Source: Romanomermis culicivorax
Lineage: Eukaryota; Nematoda; Enoplea; Mermithida; Mermithidae
NCBI GenBank assembly: GCA_963922205.1
Contig: CAWUHX010000212.1
Location: 558,001-622,000, forward strand
Reading direction: 5' to 3'
Length of the DNA: 64,000 bases
Both the position numbers and the translations under genes were made by a program. Under the pieces are notes generated by a model. It made no database searches. It was not told the origin of the DNA and saw only the letters and a list, made by a program, of their open reading frames with translations. Of this stretch, positions 1 through 10,682 are shown in pieces. How positions within the stretch are numbered: position 1 is the first letter of the stretch; every line of letters begins with the position of its first letter.

Positions 1-744
1 CTGACGACCGTTGGTGCTTCTATTAGGCATGTTGGGATTATATCCGGCAGGTTTAGGTTCTGAAGAGAAAACGGCATTAGATGGTGCAGTGTACCGAATC
101 TCGTCCCGGAAGATTTGAGATTCTGCGTAACAGGCTGCCTTGAGAGTCTCTTCAAGAGTCGTAAACTCCCTAAACTTGATACTATCTCGGAGGACCGGTT
201 TCAATCCATGCAGAAAGATAGGTTTGATGATAGAATCTCTGACATCCGTCGCGAGATCTGGATAGGCTACCCTGGACAATCTCTTGAGCTGCTCAAGGTA
301 GACTATGGCGGACTCAGTCGACTTCTGCAGGCGATCTTGGATCAGCTGCTGATGCAGATCAGAGTCACGCCCTACCGGAAAATCTTTCCATAGAAAAACC
401 GTAAACTCTTCGTAGCGGATAGGTTGTGGAGTGCCACTGCTGAAGTCCCGGTAGGAGGCGAGAGCAGGACCCATAAGGCATGACTCCAGAAAGGCTATTT
501 TATATGCATGATCCGTTTGGCTTACACCCTGAAGTGTAAAGAAACGAGTAAGATGCGACATAAAATCAGTGATGGACTCACCTAAAGCACCCGAAAACGT
601 TGGAGGGGCCATAAAGCTGGACACGGGAGGGTGCCTCCGACCATTTATGGCCTCTAACTTTTGGTTGAGGGGTCCAAGAGCATTCTCAAATGTTGCCTGA
701 ACCTTGTTCTCGATCTGTGAAGGGAGATCAGTTTCCGACTTCAT
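1..744 (-). CDS. Gag of a Ty3/Gypsy-like retrotransposon (element D), cut by the window edge
   Basis: Reading the minus strand from the ATG at 744 gives 248 codons without a stop, running off the left edge. The order of motifs is that of a retrotransposon Gag capsid domain (Retrotrans_gag type): a PPTFSGALGESITDFMSHL segment near residue 46, then a segment ending in GPALASYRDF, then EEFTVFLWKDF, then a Y-LEQLKRLSRVAYPDL segment, then LHGLKPVLRDSIKF. The same frame is open upstream of the ATG to about 910, so the true start could be farther 5'. The pol genes would lie outside the window to the left. No LTR or primer-binding site could be recognised in the several kilobases upstream, and the sequence is not close to the Gag of elements A or C. 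Family assignment is from motif order only. Confidence 0.7.
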   Translation of the reverse strand, partial: MKSETDLPSQIENKVQATFENALGPLNQKLEAINGRRHPPVSSFMAPPTFSGALGESITDFMSHLTRFFTLQGVSQTDHAYKIAFLESCLMGPALASYRDFSSGTPQPIRYEEFTVFLWKDFPVGRDSDLHQQLIQDRLQKSTESAIVYLEQLKRLSRVAYPDLATDVRDSIIKPIFLHGLKPVLRDSIKFREFTTLEETLKAACYAESQIFRDEIRYTAPSNAVFSSEPKPAGYNPNMPNRSTNGRQ

Positions 745-910
745 ATCCAAGGATTTGTCCTCCCGTAAGGAGGTTAGAACAGACGTTCTTGCCCGTGAAG
801 CAATTAAGTCAAATTGAATAGAGAGCGGCTCATTGGTCTGTACAGGCTGGGTACTTAGACAGCAGGAATGACGAGGTGTCTCTATTGTGTAAAGTGAAAG
901 TGAGTACTAC

Positions 911-2550
911 TTTTCCGAATTCGTGGTGAAAGAGTGTGTGAATTCGAAAGACGCGTGCGCGATGGCGTTTGTGATGTGAACTTGGTTTAGTTTAAGACTA
1001 GCGACCACGAAATGGAGCTAGAATGGGAACAAGATTGTAGGATGCAAGACCTAACAGAGTACACCAGGCTGACACAGAAGGGAATTTATCTGGTCGCCCG
1101 TGATGGGTAAAGGCATGGCCTGAAACATGGGGGAATCGATCCTGACCAGAAGGATGTAAAGTTGGGGCCTGGGCCTGGCAATTGGAATAGCCGAAGAGAG
1201 AGAAAGAGAGATAAGGAAGAGAGAAAAGGCAGTTTCCCTGCCGAAAAATGAGGAAACGGATAAACCCGCTCAGGAGGGATTTTTCCTAGAGGTTCGACTG
1301 TTTGTACTAGTTTACAAACCTTGGGGCAAGGGGGACTCGTGGCCGACAAGATCCTACTCACCAGGAGTAGCGCATAAAGTGGCATAGAGTGAAAAGGATG
1401 TGGACAACTGAAAGTGAACTTAAAAGGGAGCAATAAATAGGGACAAAACTAATTTACAAACCCAGTTACGCAAAGGGGTCACGCAGTTATGTAATGGGCC
1501 TCACTTGCCAGGAGCGATTGTGAACTCTGTACAGTGTGATGGACTGTACAGGAGGTTCGGTACTGGACGACATTCGCAAATAACTTACAGATGTGTTGGA
1601 AACGGGAGCCCGCATTCCAAACAGAACGGACACCCTCCAGGGGTATTATGTACAGCTGGTGGCCGGGTTACGGATCAATGATATGCAATGAGGCTCGCAG
1701 GTCACACAGTGGAAGAGAGAGAGCATGGGTACCAAGGGTGCTATTCTGACACACTCAGTCAGTTAAGATGAATTTACTCTGGATGTTTTGAGGGCGCACC
1801 CCGAAAACATCTAAGGGATCACGGGTACAATGTGTCCCTGGGTGAATTATTGAGTGTAAATAACAGGCGAACCCAGTTATGCATTGAGGCGTACTCAATA
1901 CCTTCGCTGAGACGGACTCAACAGTGCCTATTATATTACATGACTAACAGGGGTGGACCGCGGAGGCAGACTCTGGGTCAGTGGCAACTCTAGTGCGGGC
2001 ATTGCTAAGCCAGTTAATGAAGGCGTTCAAGTAAAGGAAATACAACAGGGGGTCCTATGCACTCTAGGCCCAACCGGAGGCTGTGCCGCGGTCCCTCGGG
2101 AACCACTATGGCAGGGACACTAAAGAAGATCTATGTATGACAGCTCGGTGAGATGAAAGAGATGAGTGAATTTAGATAAGAAATTTACAAGAAGGCTGCT
2201 GAACCCTTGCAGAGGTCAGACACAGGCAGTACTAACTGTGAATGCCTGCTGTCTACACGAGTCGAGCAACCAACCCAGCTGAGGCGGAGTGTAACTCGTT
2301 CAAACCTGCAGTTAAAGCTTAAGAGCAGCCACGTGCTGATCAACAGTGCGGCTACCCGGGCCGACAACCTGATCAGTATCACGGGCTAGAGAGCATCTCA
2401 GGTGGTGTATGTGTGTTGACTGATGTTTCCCAGGCATCAGTCCCAGACACACACCAACCCTTTGGCATGAGCAGCAGGTGATAGGGCCATGCGCCAATAA
2501 CCACCTACTACTCAAGTGGAATACTCGAAGGACCGACAGTAACCTGGTGC
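911..2550. other. Upstream region of element D, no gene seen
   Basis: No convincing coding sequence on either strand; the open frame at 1086-1433 on the minus strand has no recognisable domain and a composition expected of chance. Short near-repeats such as acccagttatgca (about 1461 and 1870) occur. If element D is full length, its leader or LTR could lie here, but I could not find paired ends. Confidence 0.4.
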
Positions 2551-3243
2551 TGACGTCAAAAGGTAGGGGGTATGAACCAACACATGACCTTGGTGCTGAC
2601 TGCAGGTGCCTGGGATAAGAGTACCCAAGTATCAGGTCGCAGTTGCAGATGCCAGGGGTAAGTGCCTAAGGCTAGCAGACCCCTGCAGTAACACGTAATG
2701 TTGCTGTTGCAGATGTCAGAAATAGGATCATGTAACCTCAATTCCTGCTGTGGGAGCATGATACATTGTCATTGCCAACATCAGCAATAGGGCCCTGAAG
2801 TCAACTATCTTTATACAGTAACACGTGGTGTTGCCGTTGCTGACGTCAAAAGGTGGAACCGAGGGTCCGATACCCTAGGTCAATGACATGAGATGCGGTT
2901 GTTGCAGACATCAGGTGTGGGATCCGTAGGACCTGCACATCTTTGAATAATGACACGTTGCATCATCATTGCTGATGTCACAGATGGGGTGCGGGAGACC
3001 AACCAATCCTGCTGCAACAATGTGAGCTTCAGCTGTTGCAGACATCAGGAGTCAGTACTGCAGGAGTATCAACCCAAACAACAACACGTAGTGTTGCCGT
3101 TGCTGACGTCAGGAGTAGAACCCGGAGGGCTACCCACTCCTTAAAGCAACAGCAAGTGAAGTGGCTGTTGCAGACATCAGTGGTTGCGTCCGTGAGGCTG
3201 AACCACATAACAACAACACTAAACGTTGTTGTTGCTGACGTCA
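2551..3243. repeat. Degenerate ~65-base tandem repeat with TGACGTCA cores
   Basis: Twelve related cores occur at about 2551, 2597, 2645, 2711, 2772, 2841, 2906, 2973, 3041, 3104, 3171 and 3235, giving spacings of 46, 48 and then 61-69 bases. In the regular part two core types mostly alternate: TTGCTGACGTCA (with the palindrome TGACGTCA) and GTTGCAGACATCAG. Most units also carry an ACACGT-GTGTTGC segment about 15 bases before the core. TGACGTCA is the consensus CREB/ATF site, so the array could bind bZIP factors; that is inference. It lies upstream of element D's gag. Confidence 0.7.
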
Positions 3244-3556
3244 AGGAGCATGACCCGTAAAGTCAACGGTCCTGATGCAACAACCCGAACATAGAAGAGA
3301 ATAGAGTTTACAGTAAGTTAAAATGAAAAAGAGAGGGACGTACATTAGGGTGTCATACTGTAGTGGTGGTGTAAGAAAACAAAAAATTTTTTTTTTTTTA
3401 CCACTCAGATGACGGAAGAAGAAAAATGGAGGAAAAATAACAAAAAGCAGAAAATACGAGATTTGTACATACGCCTGTTAAAAGTGTAAATTTAGGTTTA
3501 AAATTTTTGGGGCGGGAGAAGTGAGCAACTCCGACAGTTTCCAGTGAAATACAAAA

Positions 3557-3780
3557 ATACTGTACACAATTAACAGATGGCAGCCACGTATGACATCCAG
3601 AATCATATGTGGAGGGTGTACTGTATCATGGGGTCATGGACCACCAACAGTCAGGAGAGGCCGTTAACCCCTAGAGCTGTGATACGAGTACCCGCATATG
3701 GGTATACTGTAGTTACAGTACGGGAATGGACACAGGCGTACTGTAATGGCACCCACCCAGAGGGGTACAGTATACCACCC
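3557..3780. repeat. Cluster of TACTGTA / TACAGTA motifs
   Basis: The heptamer TACTGTA or its complement TACAGTA recurs at about 3559, 3619, 3704, 3713, 3739 and 3767, several with flanking GTATAC. A weak plus-strand frame at 3577-3816 has no recognisable domain and is probably chance. Nothing else is visible here. Confidence 0.4.
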
Positions 3781-3889
3781 AATAAGAGAGAGAGGCAAAA
3801 GAAGAGAAAAAAATGAGGGAATTTACAAGACAGACTAAATATGTAGGAGATACACGATTACTCAGAGGAAGAATACAGAATACTCGATA

Positions 3890-4310
3890 TATAACTTGAC
3901 CCTGGGGCTCGACTCTGAGGGAAACTTGACTCTATGGGAAAAATAACTCGACTAAGGGGGATTTATTACTCATAGGGGTGATACACACACATGAGATAAT
4001 TATTTACACATATAGATCACATTTAGATCACTCGTAAGGGCAATTTCCGTCTTACAGTAATAACACTCGATTTCAAGGGAAAAGTTCGGACTTACAGTGG
4101 CGGTAATCCGAAATAAGGGCCATTCCTGACTCCATAGGCAGTATACCCGAAGTGGGGGGGGGGGTCTCTGACTTATTGGATGGTTAGTACCCGATTTTAA
4201 GGGGGCTTGTCCGACTTAAAATGGAAATGGACCCGACTTGGGGGTGGTTCGGACCCAAGGGTGAAGTTTTGCACTTAAGGGTGAGTGCCAGACTTAAGGT
4301 CGATTTTCCA
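3890..4310. repeat. Degenerate short tandem repeat, CCGACTTAAGGG-like
   Basis: Units of roughly 25-35 bases share a core resembling CCGACTTAAGGGGG, for example near 3907, 3930, 3947, 4029, 4057, 4094, 4187, 4215, 4235 and 4290. A pure G tract of about a dozen bases lies near 4156. The copies are strongly diverged. No coding potential. Confidence 0.5.
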
Positions 4311-6635
4311 GCCTCACCATGTCACGTTAAATGGGGGAGTTGGGGAGGTTTGGGTATCACATCAGGTAGAACCTTGTTTTCCCAGTCACATTGATGGTGA
4401 ACCATATCAGATTGATCCTATTACAGTGAGTAATAGGCTGTGACTCCTGATGGATACTGGCGATTTCCCCATACGCCCTGTTTATTTGGGGGCCTAACTC
4501 GGCAAGTGGTGGCCATAGGGAAACTTATGGCATTTTCTGGTGTTGTCCTGGGGTCTTGCTGTAGGGTAATGAACAACGCCGCCAGGTTAGGTGTGACAAT
4601 CCCCGAGTCCTGCTCAGTGAGAGTGGGGACAAGGTCACCCGTAAAATGACCTGATTTGTGGGACCCGATTATGAACCAAACAGTCCCTTTTTAGCCCAAA
4701 CCTGAGAGGTGAGAGCCCTACCTATCTGGGGAGACCTGGGAAACCGACTTAAGAAGGGTTCCCCAAAAATACCCCACAATAACAACAATCCCCTGAGAAG
4801 ACTCACCTAGTCCTGTTCTTCAAAGGATTCGACGAAACGGGCGGCAGGTCCCTGGGAACTTTCGGTTTTTGGACAAGGAGCGGGGATGTGATCCACTCGG
4901 TTCTTGGGCAACGGGTGTTGGTGATCGGGAGGCGACTCTCGATTATTTTCTGTTAACCGGGGCGGTTGGAAACCTGGCACGGATGGGCGATGGGTACTGT
5001 ATGTAGAATAGGCGGCGAACGCAGAAAGAGATGCAAGTCTATGCAAATTTGTTTGAAATAAAAGGCGGCGGACGCAGACGGGGAGCGGCAGAGGCAGAGT
5101 TACAACAACTGAACGGAAAACTTGGGTGAACCCAAAAATGAGTCAAGAATGAACGAAAAGTTAAAGAAACTTAAAAGGACATGTTTGGCTACAGCTGCAG
5201 CTTGGGCGGAGTTTCTCGGCGTCCAAGCTAACTTCTGCAGCTAGACGCGATGCAGAAGATGCCTATGTGCACATAGACATTTTTCGCTCACATGCGTTTA
5301 GCATTGGGGCCGACTGCAGTGCCTAGTCTAAGCATATGAGCGTCTTTAGCTAAAACTCCTTAGCTAGTCGTTTTTGCGTAACAAAAACGATGCTAATTTT
5401 TGTGATAATAGGTGCATGGAATGCACCAAAAATAGCCATGTGCTCGTGGAGCACGTTTGGCGGAAGTTTATAGCTAAAGGGCCTACTGTAGCCCGCGTGC
5501 ATAAAGAAATAAAATACAATGAAGACGAAACATAGAAATGCATGAAAAATATAAAACGAACACAAAATGCATGTGCAGAAACAAAACAAACGAAAAATGA
5601 ATGAGTAATAAACAAAACATGAAGAAAAACAAAATGTTGACATGATTTGGATCACGTGACGTTGGGGAAATTGAGCTGCACGTGACACTACCCACCAACT
5701 TTTATGCACCAAATTATATTCCATTTACTTCTCTTTGCTTCACACTCAACTGCAAGGTTGTGGAGCTCACTGTTCAAAAAATTGCGACAATATTCAGAAG
5801 CATACACAAAAAATGATTTTTTCAATTTGCACTGTGATGTAAATGTAAGAAACATATATGATGTAAAAAATATATCCACGATTTTACAAAGCATTGTTCA
5901 CCAGATTTGCGTTTAGTAGATGTCGACATAGAATAAAAATTAAACCAAGAAGTGGAATTATTTTATTTCTACAGACTGAAAAGAGAAAAAAAGAAAAACA
6001 ATGAAAAATTGAATCATCAGAATACATACCAATGTTCTTGGCACAGAATGTGCTTTATTTGTGCATTTTTGAGTTTTTCTGAACTCCTTCATGCTTCTGA
6101 AGTCAGTAATTTATCAAGGATGGATAAAAATTTTTTTTCGATTTTTGAGTCAGATTATGATAAGAATTGATCAAAATTCATAGAAACAGGAACAAAATAC
6201 CAAAGCGCGGAAAACCTAAATTGCATACAAATTCGACGCCTGACAATCTGTGCTTAGCCAAAATGAAGAATCATACTGTGTATAAACCATATCTGCTTCC
6301 GACGCCAAGCTCTGAAAAATTTTCGGATTCCGATACTCAAGAATGTTGAAAAATGAATTTTTTAAGACTGATTTCATGATTTAAAAATTGATTTTTCTGA
6401 ACGATGTTCATGCTTTTACAATGTGCGGATGTTTTCAACCTGCTAACCAACTAAAAATCTGGATTATTCATTTCAACCAGCAATACTTGTCACTGTCTCA
6501 AACTGATGATGTTTCAAACATTTGCCGAATATAAAAATGTTATGTTCACAAAGTTCAAAAATTTGTGAAGATCGCAGAAAAATTCTGTGAAAAAATCGAA
6601 AAATTTTTCATTTTCGTCAAATGCAATATCAAAGG
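4311..6635. other. Gene-poor stretch
   Basis: The minus-strand frame 4807-5046 (79 codons) ends at a TAG followed directly by a donor-like GTGAGT, but no matching exon was found, so it is not called. The minus-strand frames at 5350-5724 are Phe/Cys-rich translations of AT-rich DNA. Two TCACGTGAC-like E-box motifs lie at about 5652 and 5682, and short palindromes lie between 5270 and 5460. No gene is supported. Confidence 0.4.
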
Positions 6636-6638
6636 TAA

Positions 6639-7009
6639 AGGCCCATCTATACTTTTTTCTCGAAAATCTGTCGCAAGCGATTGCAACGATCAAAATCGAG
6701 TGAATCCCTCATTTTCTCTGTGCGCAAGAAAGATCTTGATGAGTTCTATCCAGTGAAGTATACTTTGCAAAAAAAATTTGCATGGTCTTGCAGAAATCAG
6801 TTATTTTGTAAGCATCTTGCGTTTCTTACGTTTCTTGCGTCAAAGCAGGATTCAATGCGCACATTAGATACTTGTTGGACGTGTTGGTTATCGTTCAATC
6901 GGAAATTTCAATATCTACCTTGCGATGTATTATACACTGAAATTGCTCCAATACTTGGAGAGCAAATCGCTTGCGTATGTTTCTTAGCGAAAAAAGTATA
7001 GATGGGCCT
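6639..7009. mobile_element. PIF/Harbinger-like MITE, 371 bases
   Basis: The two ends form a long imperfect terminal inverted repeat of about 44 bases. The first 21 positions, beginning AGGCCCATCTATAC, are identical in inverted orientation, and a second block CGCAAGCGATT is also shared. The flanks are TAA at 6636-6638 and TAA at 7010-7012. A 3-base TWA target duplication is the hallmark of PIF/Harbinger. No transposase is encoded; the frames inside are short and unrecognised. The ends start with AGGCCC, much like the Harbinger derivative at 40974-41770. Confidence 0.75.
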
Positions 7010-7207
7010 TAAGTGATTACGAGATGAGACGGCGGTAACAACTATTGAATGCGGCTAACTAGTAAGTAGAGTAGCCATAGGTACAGTCGCCCTTGAGCTG
7101 GATTATAGCAAACAATTATTAAAATAATCATTATCGGCACGAAGCGACAGAAAATTTTGGGGTTTTGACCTTCAAAAATGCATAAGAATGCACCTTCCCG
7201 ATTTTAA

Positions 7208-7325
7208 AACCTCAAATACAAACCGGCCAAAAATCGGCCAAGCCATAAAAATACCGGCCAAGAAAACCCGCCAAAAACCGGCCAGTGCATCAAAAATCGG
7301 CCAATTTTGGCCGGTTTCTGGCCAA
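7208..7325. repeat. CGGCCA-rich short repeat cluster
   Basis: The hexamer CGGCCA recurs about six times in AT-rich spacers (aaccggccaaaaatcggcca and similar), followed by an inverted GGCCGG near 7308. The overlapping frames on both strands follow from the repeat and are not genes. Confidence 0.5.
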
Positions 7326-7545
7326 TCTGCTAACACTGTACAATTGGCAAGAAAAATTTTCAGGTATACTGTCACTCATATTGACCTAAACGTTAAAAAA
7401 ATTTTTTCCCATGCAGGCGTGGCCTAACAGAAATTTCTGAATGACTCCGTGGGCACGCCTTTATGGACAACAATGATTGGCTAATATAGAAAAGATGTTT
7501 GTCATGCATGAAATCAATAACATGCTTTTCCGGTGGAGGCCACCA

Positions 7546-7692
7546 TCCCAACATTGCCACCGTCCCAACATTGCCACCATCTCAACATTGCCACCATCTC
7601 AACATTGCCACCAAAAATTCCCAACATGCCACCATCTCAACACTGCCACCATTTCAACATTGCTGCTGTCCCAACACTGCCACCATTTTTTA
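7546..7692 (+). repeat. 18-base minisatellite, CCAACATTGCCACCATCT unit
   Basis: About eight copies of an 18-base unit, interrupted once by aaaaattc near 7611. Because 18 is a multiple of three and the unit lacks stops, all three forward frames are open; these are artefacts. One or two copies of the same unit lie inverted at 8436-8478. Confidence 0.85.
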
Positions 7693-8050
7693 AAGTGGGG
7701 TCATGGATAAAAATTTGGTGTAACAACTTTGTGAAGCGAACAGGGTGCCTTCAAATTCATGAAACACATGAATTAATTATGCATTCTTTAATTTTCATTC
7801 TCTTTTGGAAATGATTGACTTGTGATGGTTAGTTGGGGTTGCTCTTTTCGGTGGACGTTTGCACAACCACAATGTTCTGCATGCAATTTCTTCAGGTAGG
7901 CGGTAACGTCTTTCCTGATATTAGCCTCGTGCTATGTACAAGTGAACGAAAATCTTATGCATGTAAAAAACGCTTTTGTAGGTTTACAAGATGATGATTT
8001 TCATGCTACAGTTCGTCGATATTTGGAGCACTTAGTGTACCTGCTTGGTT

Positions 8051-8302
8051 CATACCTGTAAGAGGTCCGACCTGTAAGAGGTCCCACAAACCCAAAATTT
8101 TGGGGTGGGGTCACCGAAATTTCCGAACTTTTGGGGGGGGTGGTTGAAAAACCCCCAAAAAGTCAAAAAAATTTCGAAAATTTTCCCAAAAAGGGCCAAA
8201 TAAAACATTTTTTCCCAATTTTTCTGAGTTTGGGGAGTTGGATATAAAGTTGACCAAGTTGGGGGCGGGGGTCCCCTCGACCCCCGCCCGATTACAGGTA
8301 TG
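8051..8302. mobile_element. hAT-type MITE, copy 1 (252 bases)
   Basis: The terminal inverted repeats CATACCTGTAA and TTACAGGTATG are perfect over 11 bases. The element is flanked by the identical 8-base sequence GCTTGGTT (8043-8050 and 8303-8310), the target duplication length of hAT transposons. Inside lie a G-rich stretch, A/T-rich blocks and near the right end a GC-only inverted repeat (GGGCGGGGGTCC against GACCCCCGCCC) that could fold as a hairpin. The unit ACCTGTAAGAGGTCC is doubled at the left end. No transposase is encoded. A second copy is at 10310-10523. Confidence 0.9.
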
Positions 8303-8435
8303 GCTTGGTTGAAGTTTTTTATTGATTCAGTAAAATTTAGGAAATAAGTTTGTTTGTAAAACAGAAAATTAGTTAGAAAATGGAGACACCCAGTTTGCTT
8401 CACAAGATCATGTCAGCATGTTATGCCTTCATATC

Positions 8436-8478
8436 AAATGGTGGCAATATTGGGATGGTGGCCATGTTGGGGCCCAAT
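8436..8478 (-). repeat. Inverted copies of the 18-base minisatellite unit
   Basis: ATGGTGGCAATATTGGG followed by ATGGTGGCCATGTTGGG is the reverse complement of the unit repeated at 7546-7692. The roughly 750 bases between, which include the hAT MITE, are thus bracketed by an inverted pair. Confidence 0.7.
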
Positions 8479-9929
8479 CGTTTTTCCTTGCAGGATTCCC
8501 TGTTCTCCATTTCTATTTATAGATAACAATGAAGAGATTGGTCCAGCGAAAAAAAAGAAAAACAGAGGTATTTGGGGCAGATCCCTAATTAGCTTTTTTG
8601 GTTTGAAACAGAAAAAATTTTCCAAGAAAAGCCAACCTAAAGTATAAAAGCTTTTTTACATTGATTTTAATTCTTTTGTGCACAGTTATGCTGGAATGTT
8701 TTGAACGTTTGCTTGATAAATAAGCATTTTTCAATTCGAAAAATTGTTAAAGGTAAGGTCAGTATACTGTCAAATTTTCCATCCTCTATGGTGTACAGTT
8801 AATTAGAAAATCGTGAAAATGTGAAATACTACTTGCTTTCCACTTTCATTATTCAGAAGCATTTCAAGAAAAACAGACTACATAGGTATATATATTTATA
8901 TATATATACTTTATACAGGATCCAGATCCTATCTGGATTCAGTTGAATCTGCTGTTCAGGATTGGACTCCAATGATTGCAGTCTCCAAAATTCAGATATT
9001 CCTAGTATTCCCCGAATTTTGATGTTCAGGAAATAGGGACATTCGGCAAATAGGGACACAATCATAAGGGACACATCTTTCTTTAGTTGCGATTGGGGGT
9101 TATATAATAGAGGAATCTTTTCAAGACTTTTCATGTCTGCTATGGAACAATTTTTCCTATAGCCAGCTAGCAGATTTTCTTTCCGCTGTCCCAAGTTTTT
9201 CTGTTGCTGTCGTGTTTGTTATAAAAACCGAATAAATGGTGTGTGAGTGCATGCATATCAAGGAAGTCTGAAAATAGTTACAAAAATGGTGACCTCGTGA
9301 TAGATTATGAAAAATTTCGCCTTACATGCATTTAAGCAGTTATGAAAGTTTTGGTAAATTTCATTGAACCCAAGGAAAAACAAGAAAATTCAAGATAAAA
9401 ATTTTATTTTTTTTCAGGAATACTGTCAGCACTATTGTAAAAGTAGCTGAAAACCAAGCATAGCATCAGTTGAAGAATTCAATTGTTTTTAAAATTTTTG
9501 GAAAATTCCACAGTAAAAGAATGCACTACTTTCTGTAATACAGTAGAAACTTTTGGAGGCAGTGCTTATTTCAGTGTTTTCTAATTTATAAGCATTCTGT
9601 GAAAAGTGGACTCAATGGAATCGCTAATCGCTAAGTTCAAGGTTTCAAGTTTCTGCATCAAAAACAAAATGTGACATTGTGAGTACATTAAATGTCATTA
9701 CTATAAAATGTTTTTTGTGCTTTCTGATATTTTCAATGTATTTTTTTCACTGTAATAACGACCCATGCAAATTTGACACAAGGTGCTACACATCCCGAAG
9801 TTTGAAAAACAAGCTGATGTGAAAGACGTCTGCAAGAAACTAAAAAAACAGTTGATCGAACTCTTGTGCAATCGATAAGTCAAATTTATTATAAGTCATA
9901 GTGGTTTAAAGTATTGTATTTCATATCTA
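8479..9929. other. AT-rich stretch, no gene seen
   Basis: Contains a short (TA)n run at 8888-8915 and an A-rich interior. No frame has a recognisable product and no paired repeat ends were found. Confidence 0.4.
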
Positions 9930-10682
9930 GCATATAATCAAGGCATGTGTAATAAAAAATTTAGTGAAGCCTGTAAAAGGATAGAGCAGCCACTAGGTGG
10001 TTGATCTTGGAATTGGCAAGAAGAGACTTACCTCTTTTTGTCATCTAGATTTATGTGCTCTTACATACAGCAGGAGAAATTCTCAGTAGTCCTGTTTGAA
10101 TTATTCACATCCTTGTGAGGCAATATTTTTCATGTGTATATGAACATGAGAAAAGCCATGAAACCTCATACCTGCGGGATGACACAAAATAAATGCATGT
10201 ATATTGAAAAATTTAGCCAAAACTGTAAAAGGATTGAACAACTGCAAGGTAATAACTTCAACCTGATCTTGAATATCAGACAGAACAGGGTCTAAGTCTT
10301 CATTCTGCACATACCTGTAAGACCTCCGACCAGTTGGGGGGGGGGGGTAGGAAAAAGTCGAAATTTTTCCCAAAAAAGGCCAAAAACATACACTTTTTTG
10401 AAAAAAAAAATTTTTTTTTCCAAACTGGGGGGGGGGGTTGGGGGGAAATGATTTTGGGTATAGGGTTGGCCGAGTTTTGGGGGGGGGGGTCCCCCCCCCC
10501 CAACCCCCCCAAGTACAGGTATGATTCTGCAAATAGAAGAAGAAATTTTCAGCCATATTTTACTCCTGTTTGGTTTGTTCAAATCCTAAAGAGGCTGTAT
10601 CTTTCACATGCATATAAACATGAGAAATACATTGAGCCATCATATCTACAGGATAACACAGAATAAATGCATGTATAAAAAA
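9930..10682. repeat. Imperfect local duplication, period about 480 bases
   Basis: The segment 10110-10206 (CATG-rich, ending ATAAATGCATGTATA) recurs at 10591-10680 with scattered changes. Flanking blocks match too: 10067-10105 resembles 10540-10585, and the segment around 9940-9985 resembles 10196-10270. The hAT MITE at 10310-10523 sits inside the second unit, so it entered after or around the duplication. No coding function is seen. Confidence 0.6.
10310..10523. mobile_element. hAT-type MITE, copy 2 (214 bases)
   Basis: Same family as the copy at 8051-8302: left end CATACCTGTAA, right end TACAGGTATG, flanked by the exact 8-base duplication ATTCTGCA (10302-10309 and 10524-10531). It carries three pure G tracts of 10 or more bases, and near the right end a G tract followed directly by a C tract, an almost perfect GC hairpin. 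The proline- and glycine-rich frames over this interval are translations of these tracts. Confidence 0.9.

Noticed and set aside
115-393. Plus-strand 92-codon frame
   Set aside because: It lies antisense to the much longer Gag frame that leaves the window on the minus strand.
4807-5046. Minus-strand 79-codon frame ending at a donor-like GTGAGT
   Set aside because: The frame has its own TAG right at the donor, no partner exon was found, and no domain is recognised.
5350-5724. Phe/Cys-rich 124-codon minus-strand frame, looks like a membrane protein
   Set aside because: AT-rich DNA gives Phe-rich frames by chance; overlapping frames look alike and no splice or domain evidence supports it.
7477-7814. 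Three overlapping His/Pro/Thr-rich frames
   Set aside because: Translations of the 18-base minisatellite.
10101-10666. Pro- and Gly-rich frames on both strands
   Set aside because: They come from the G and C tracts of the hAT MITE.
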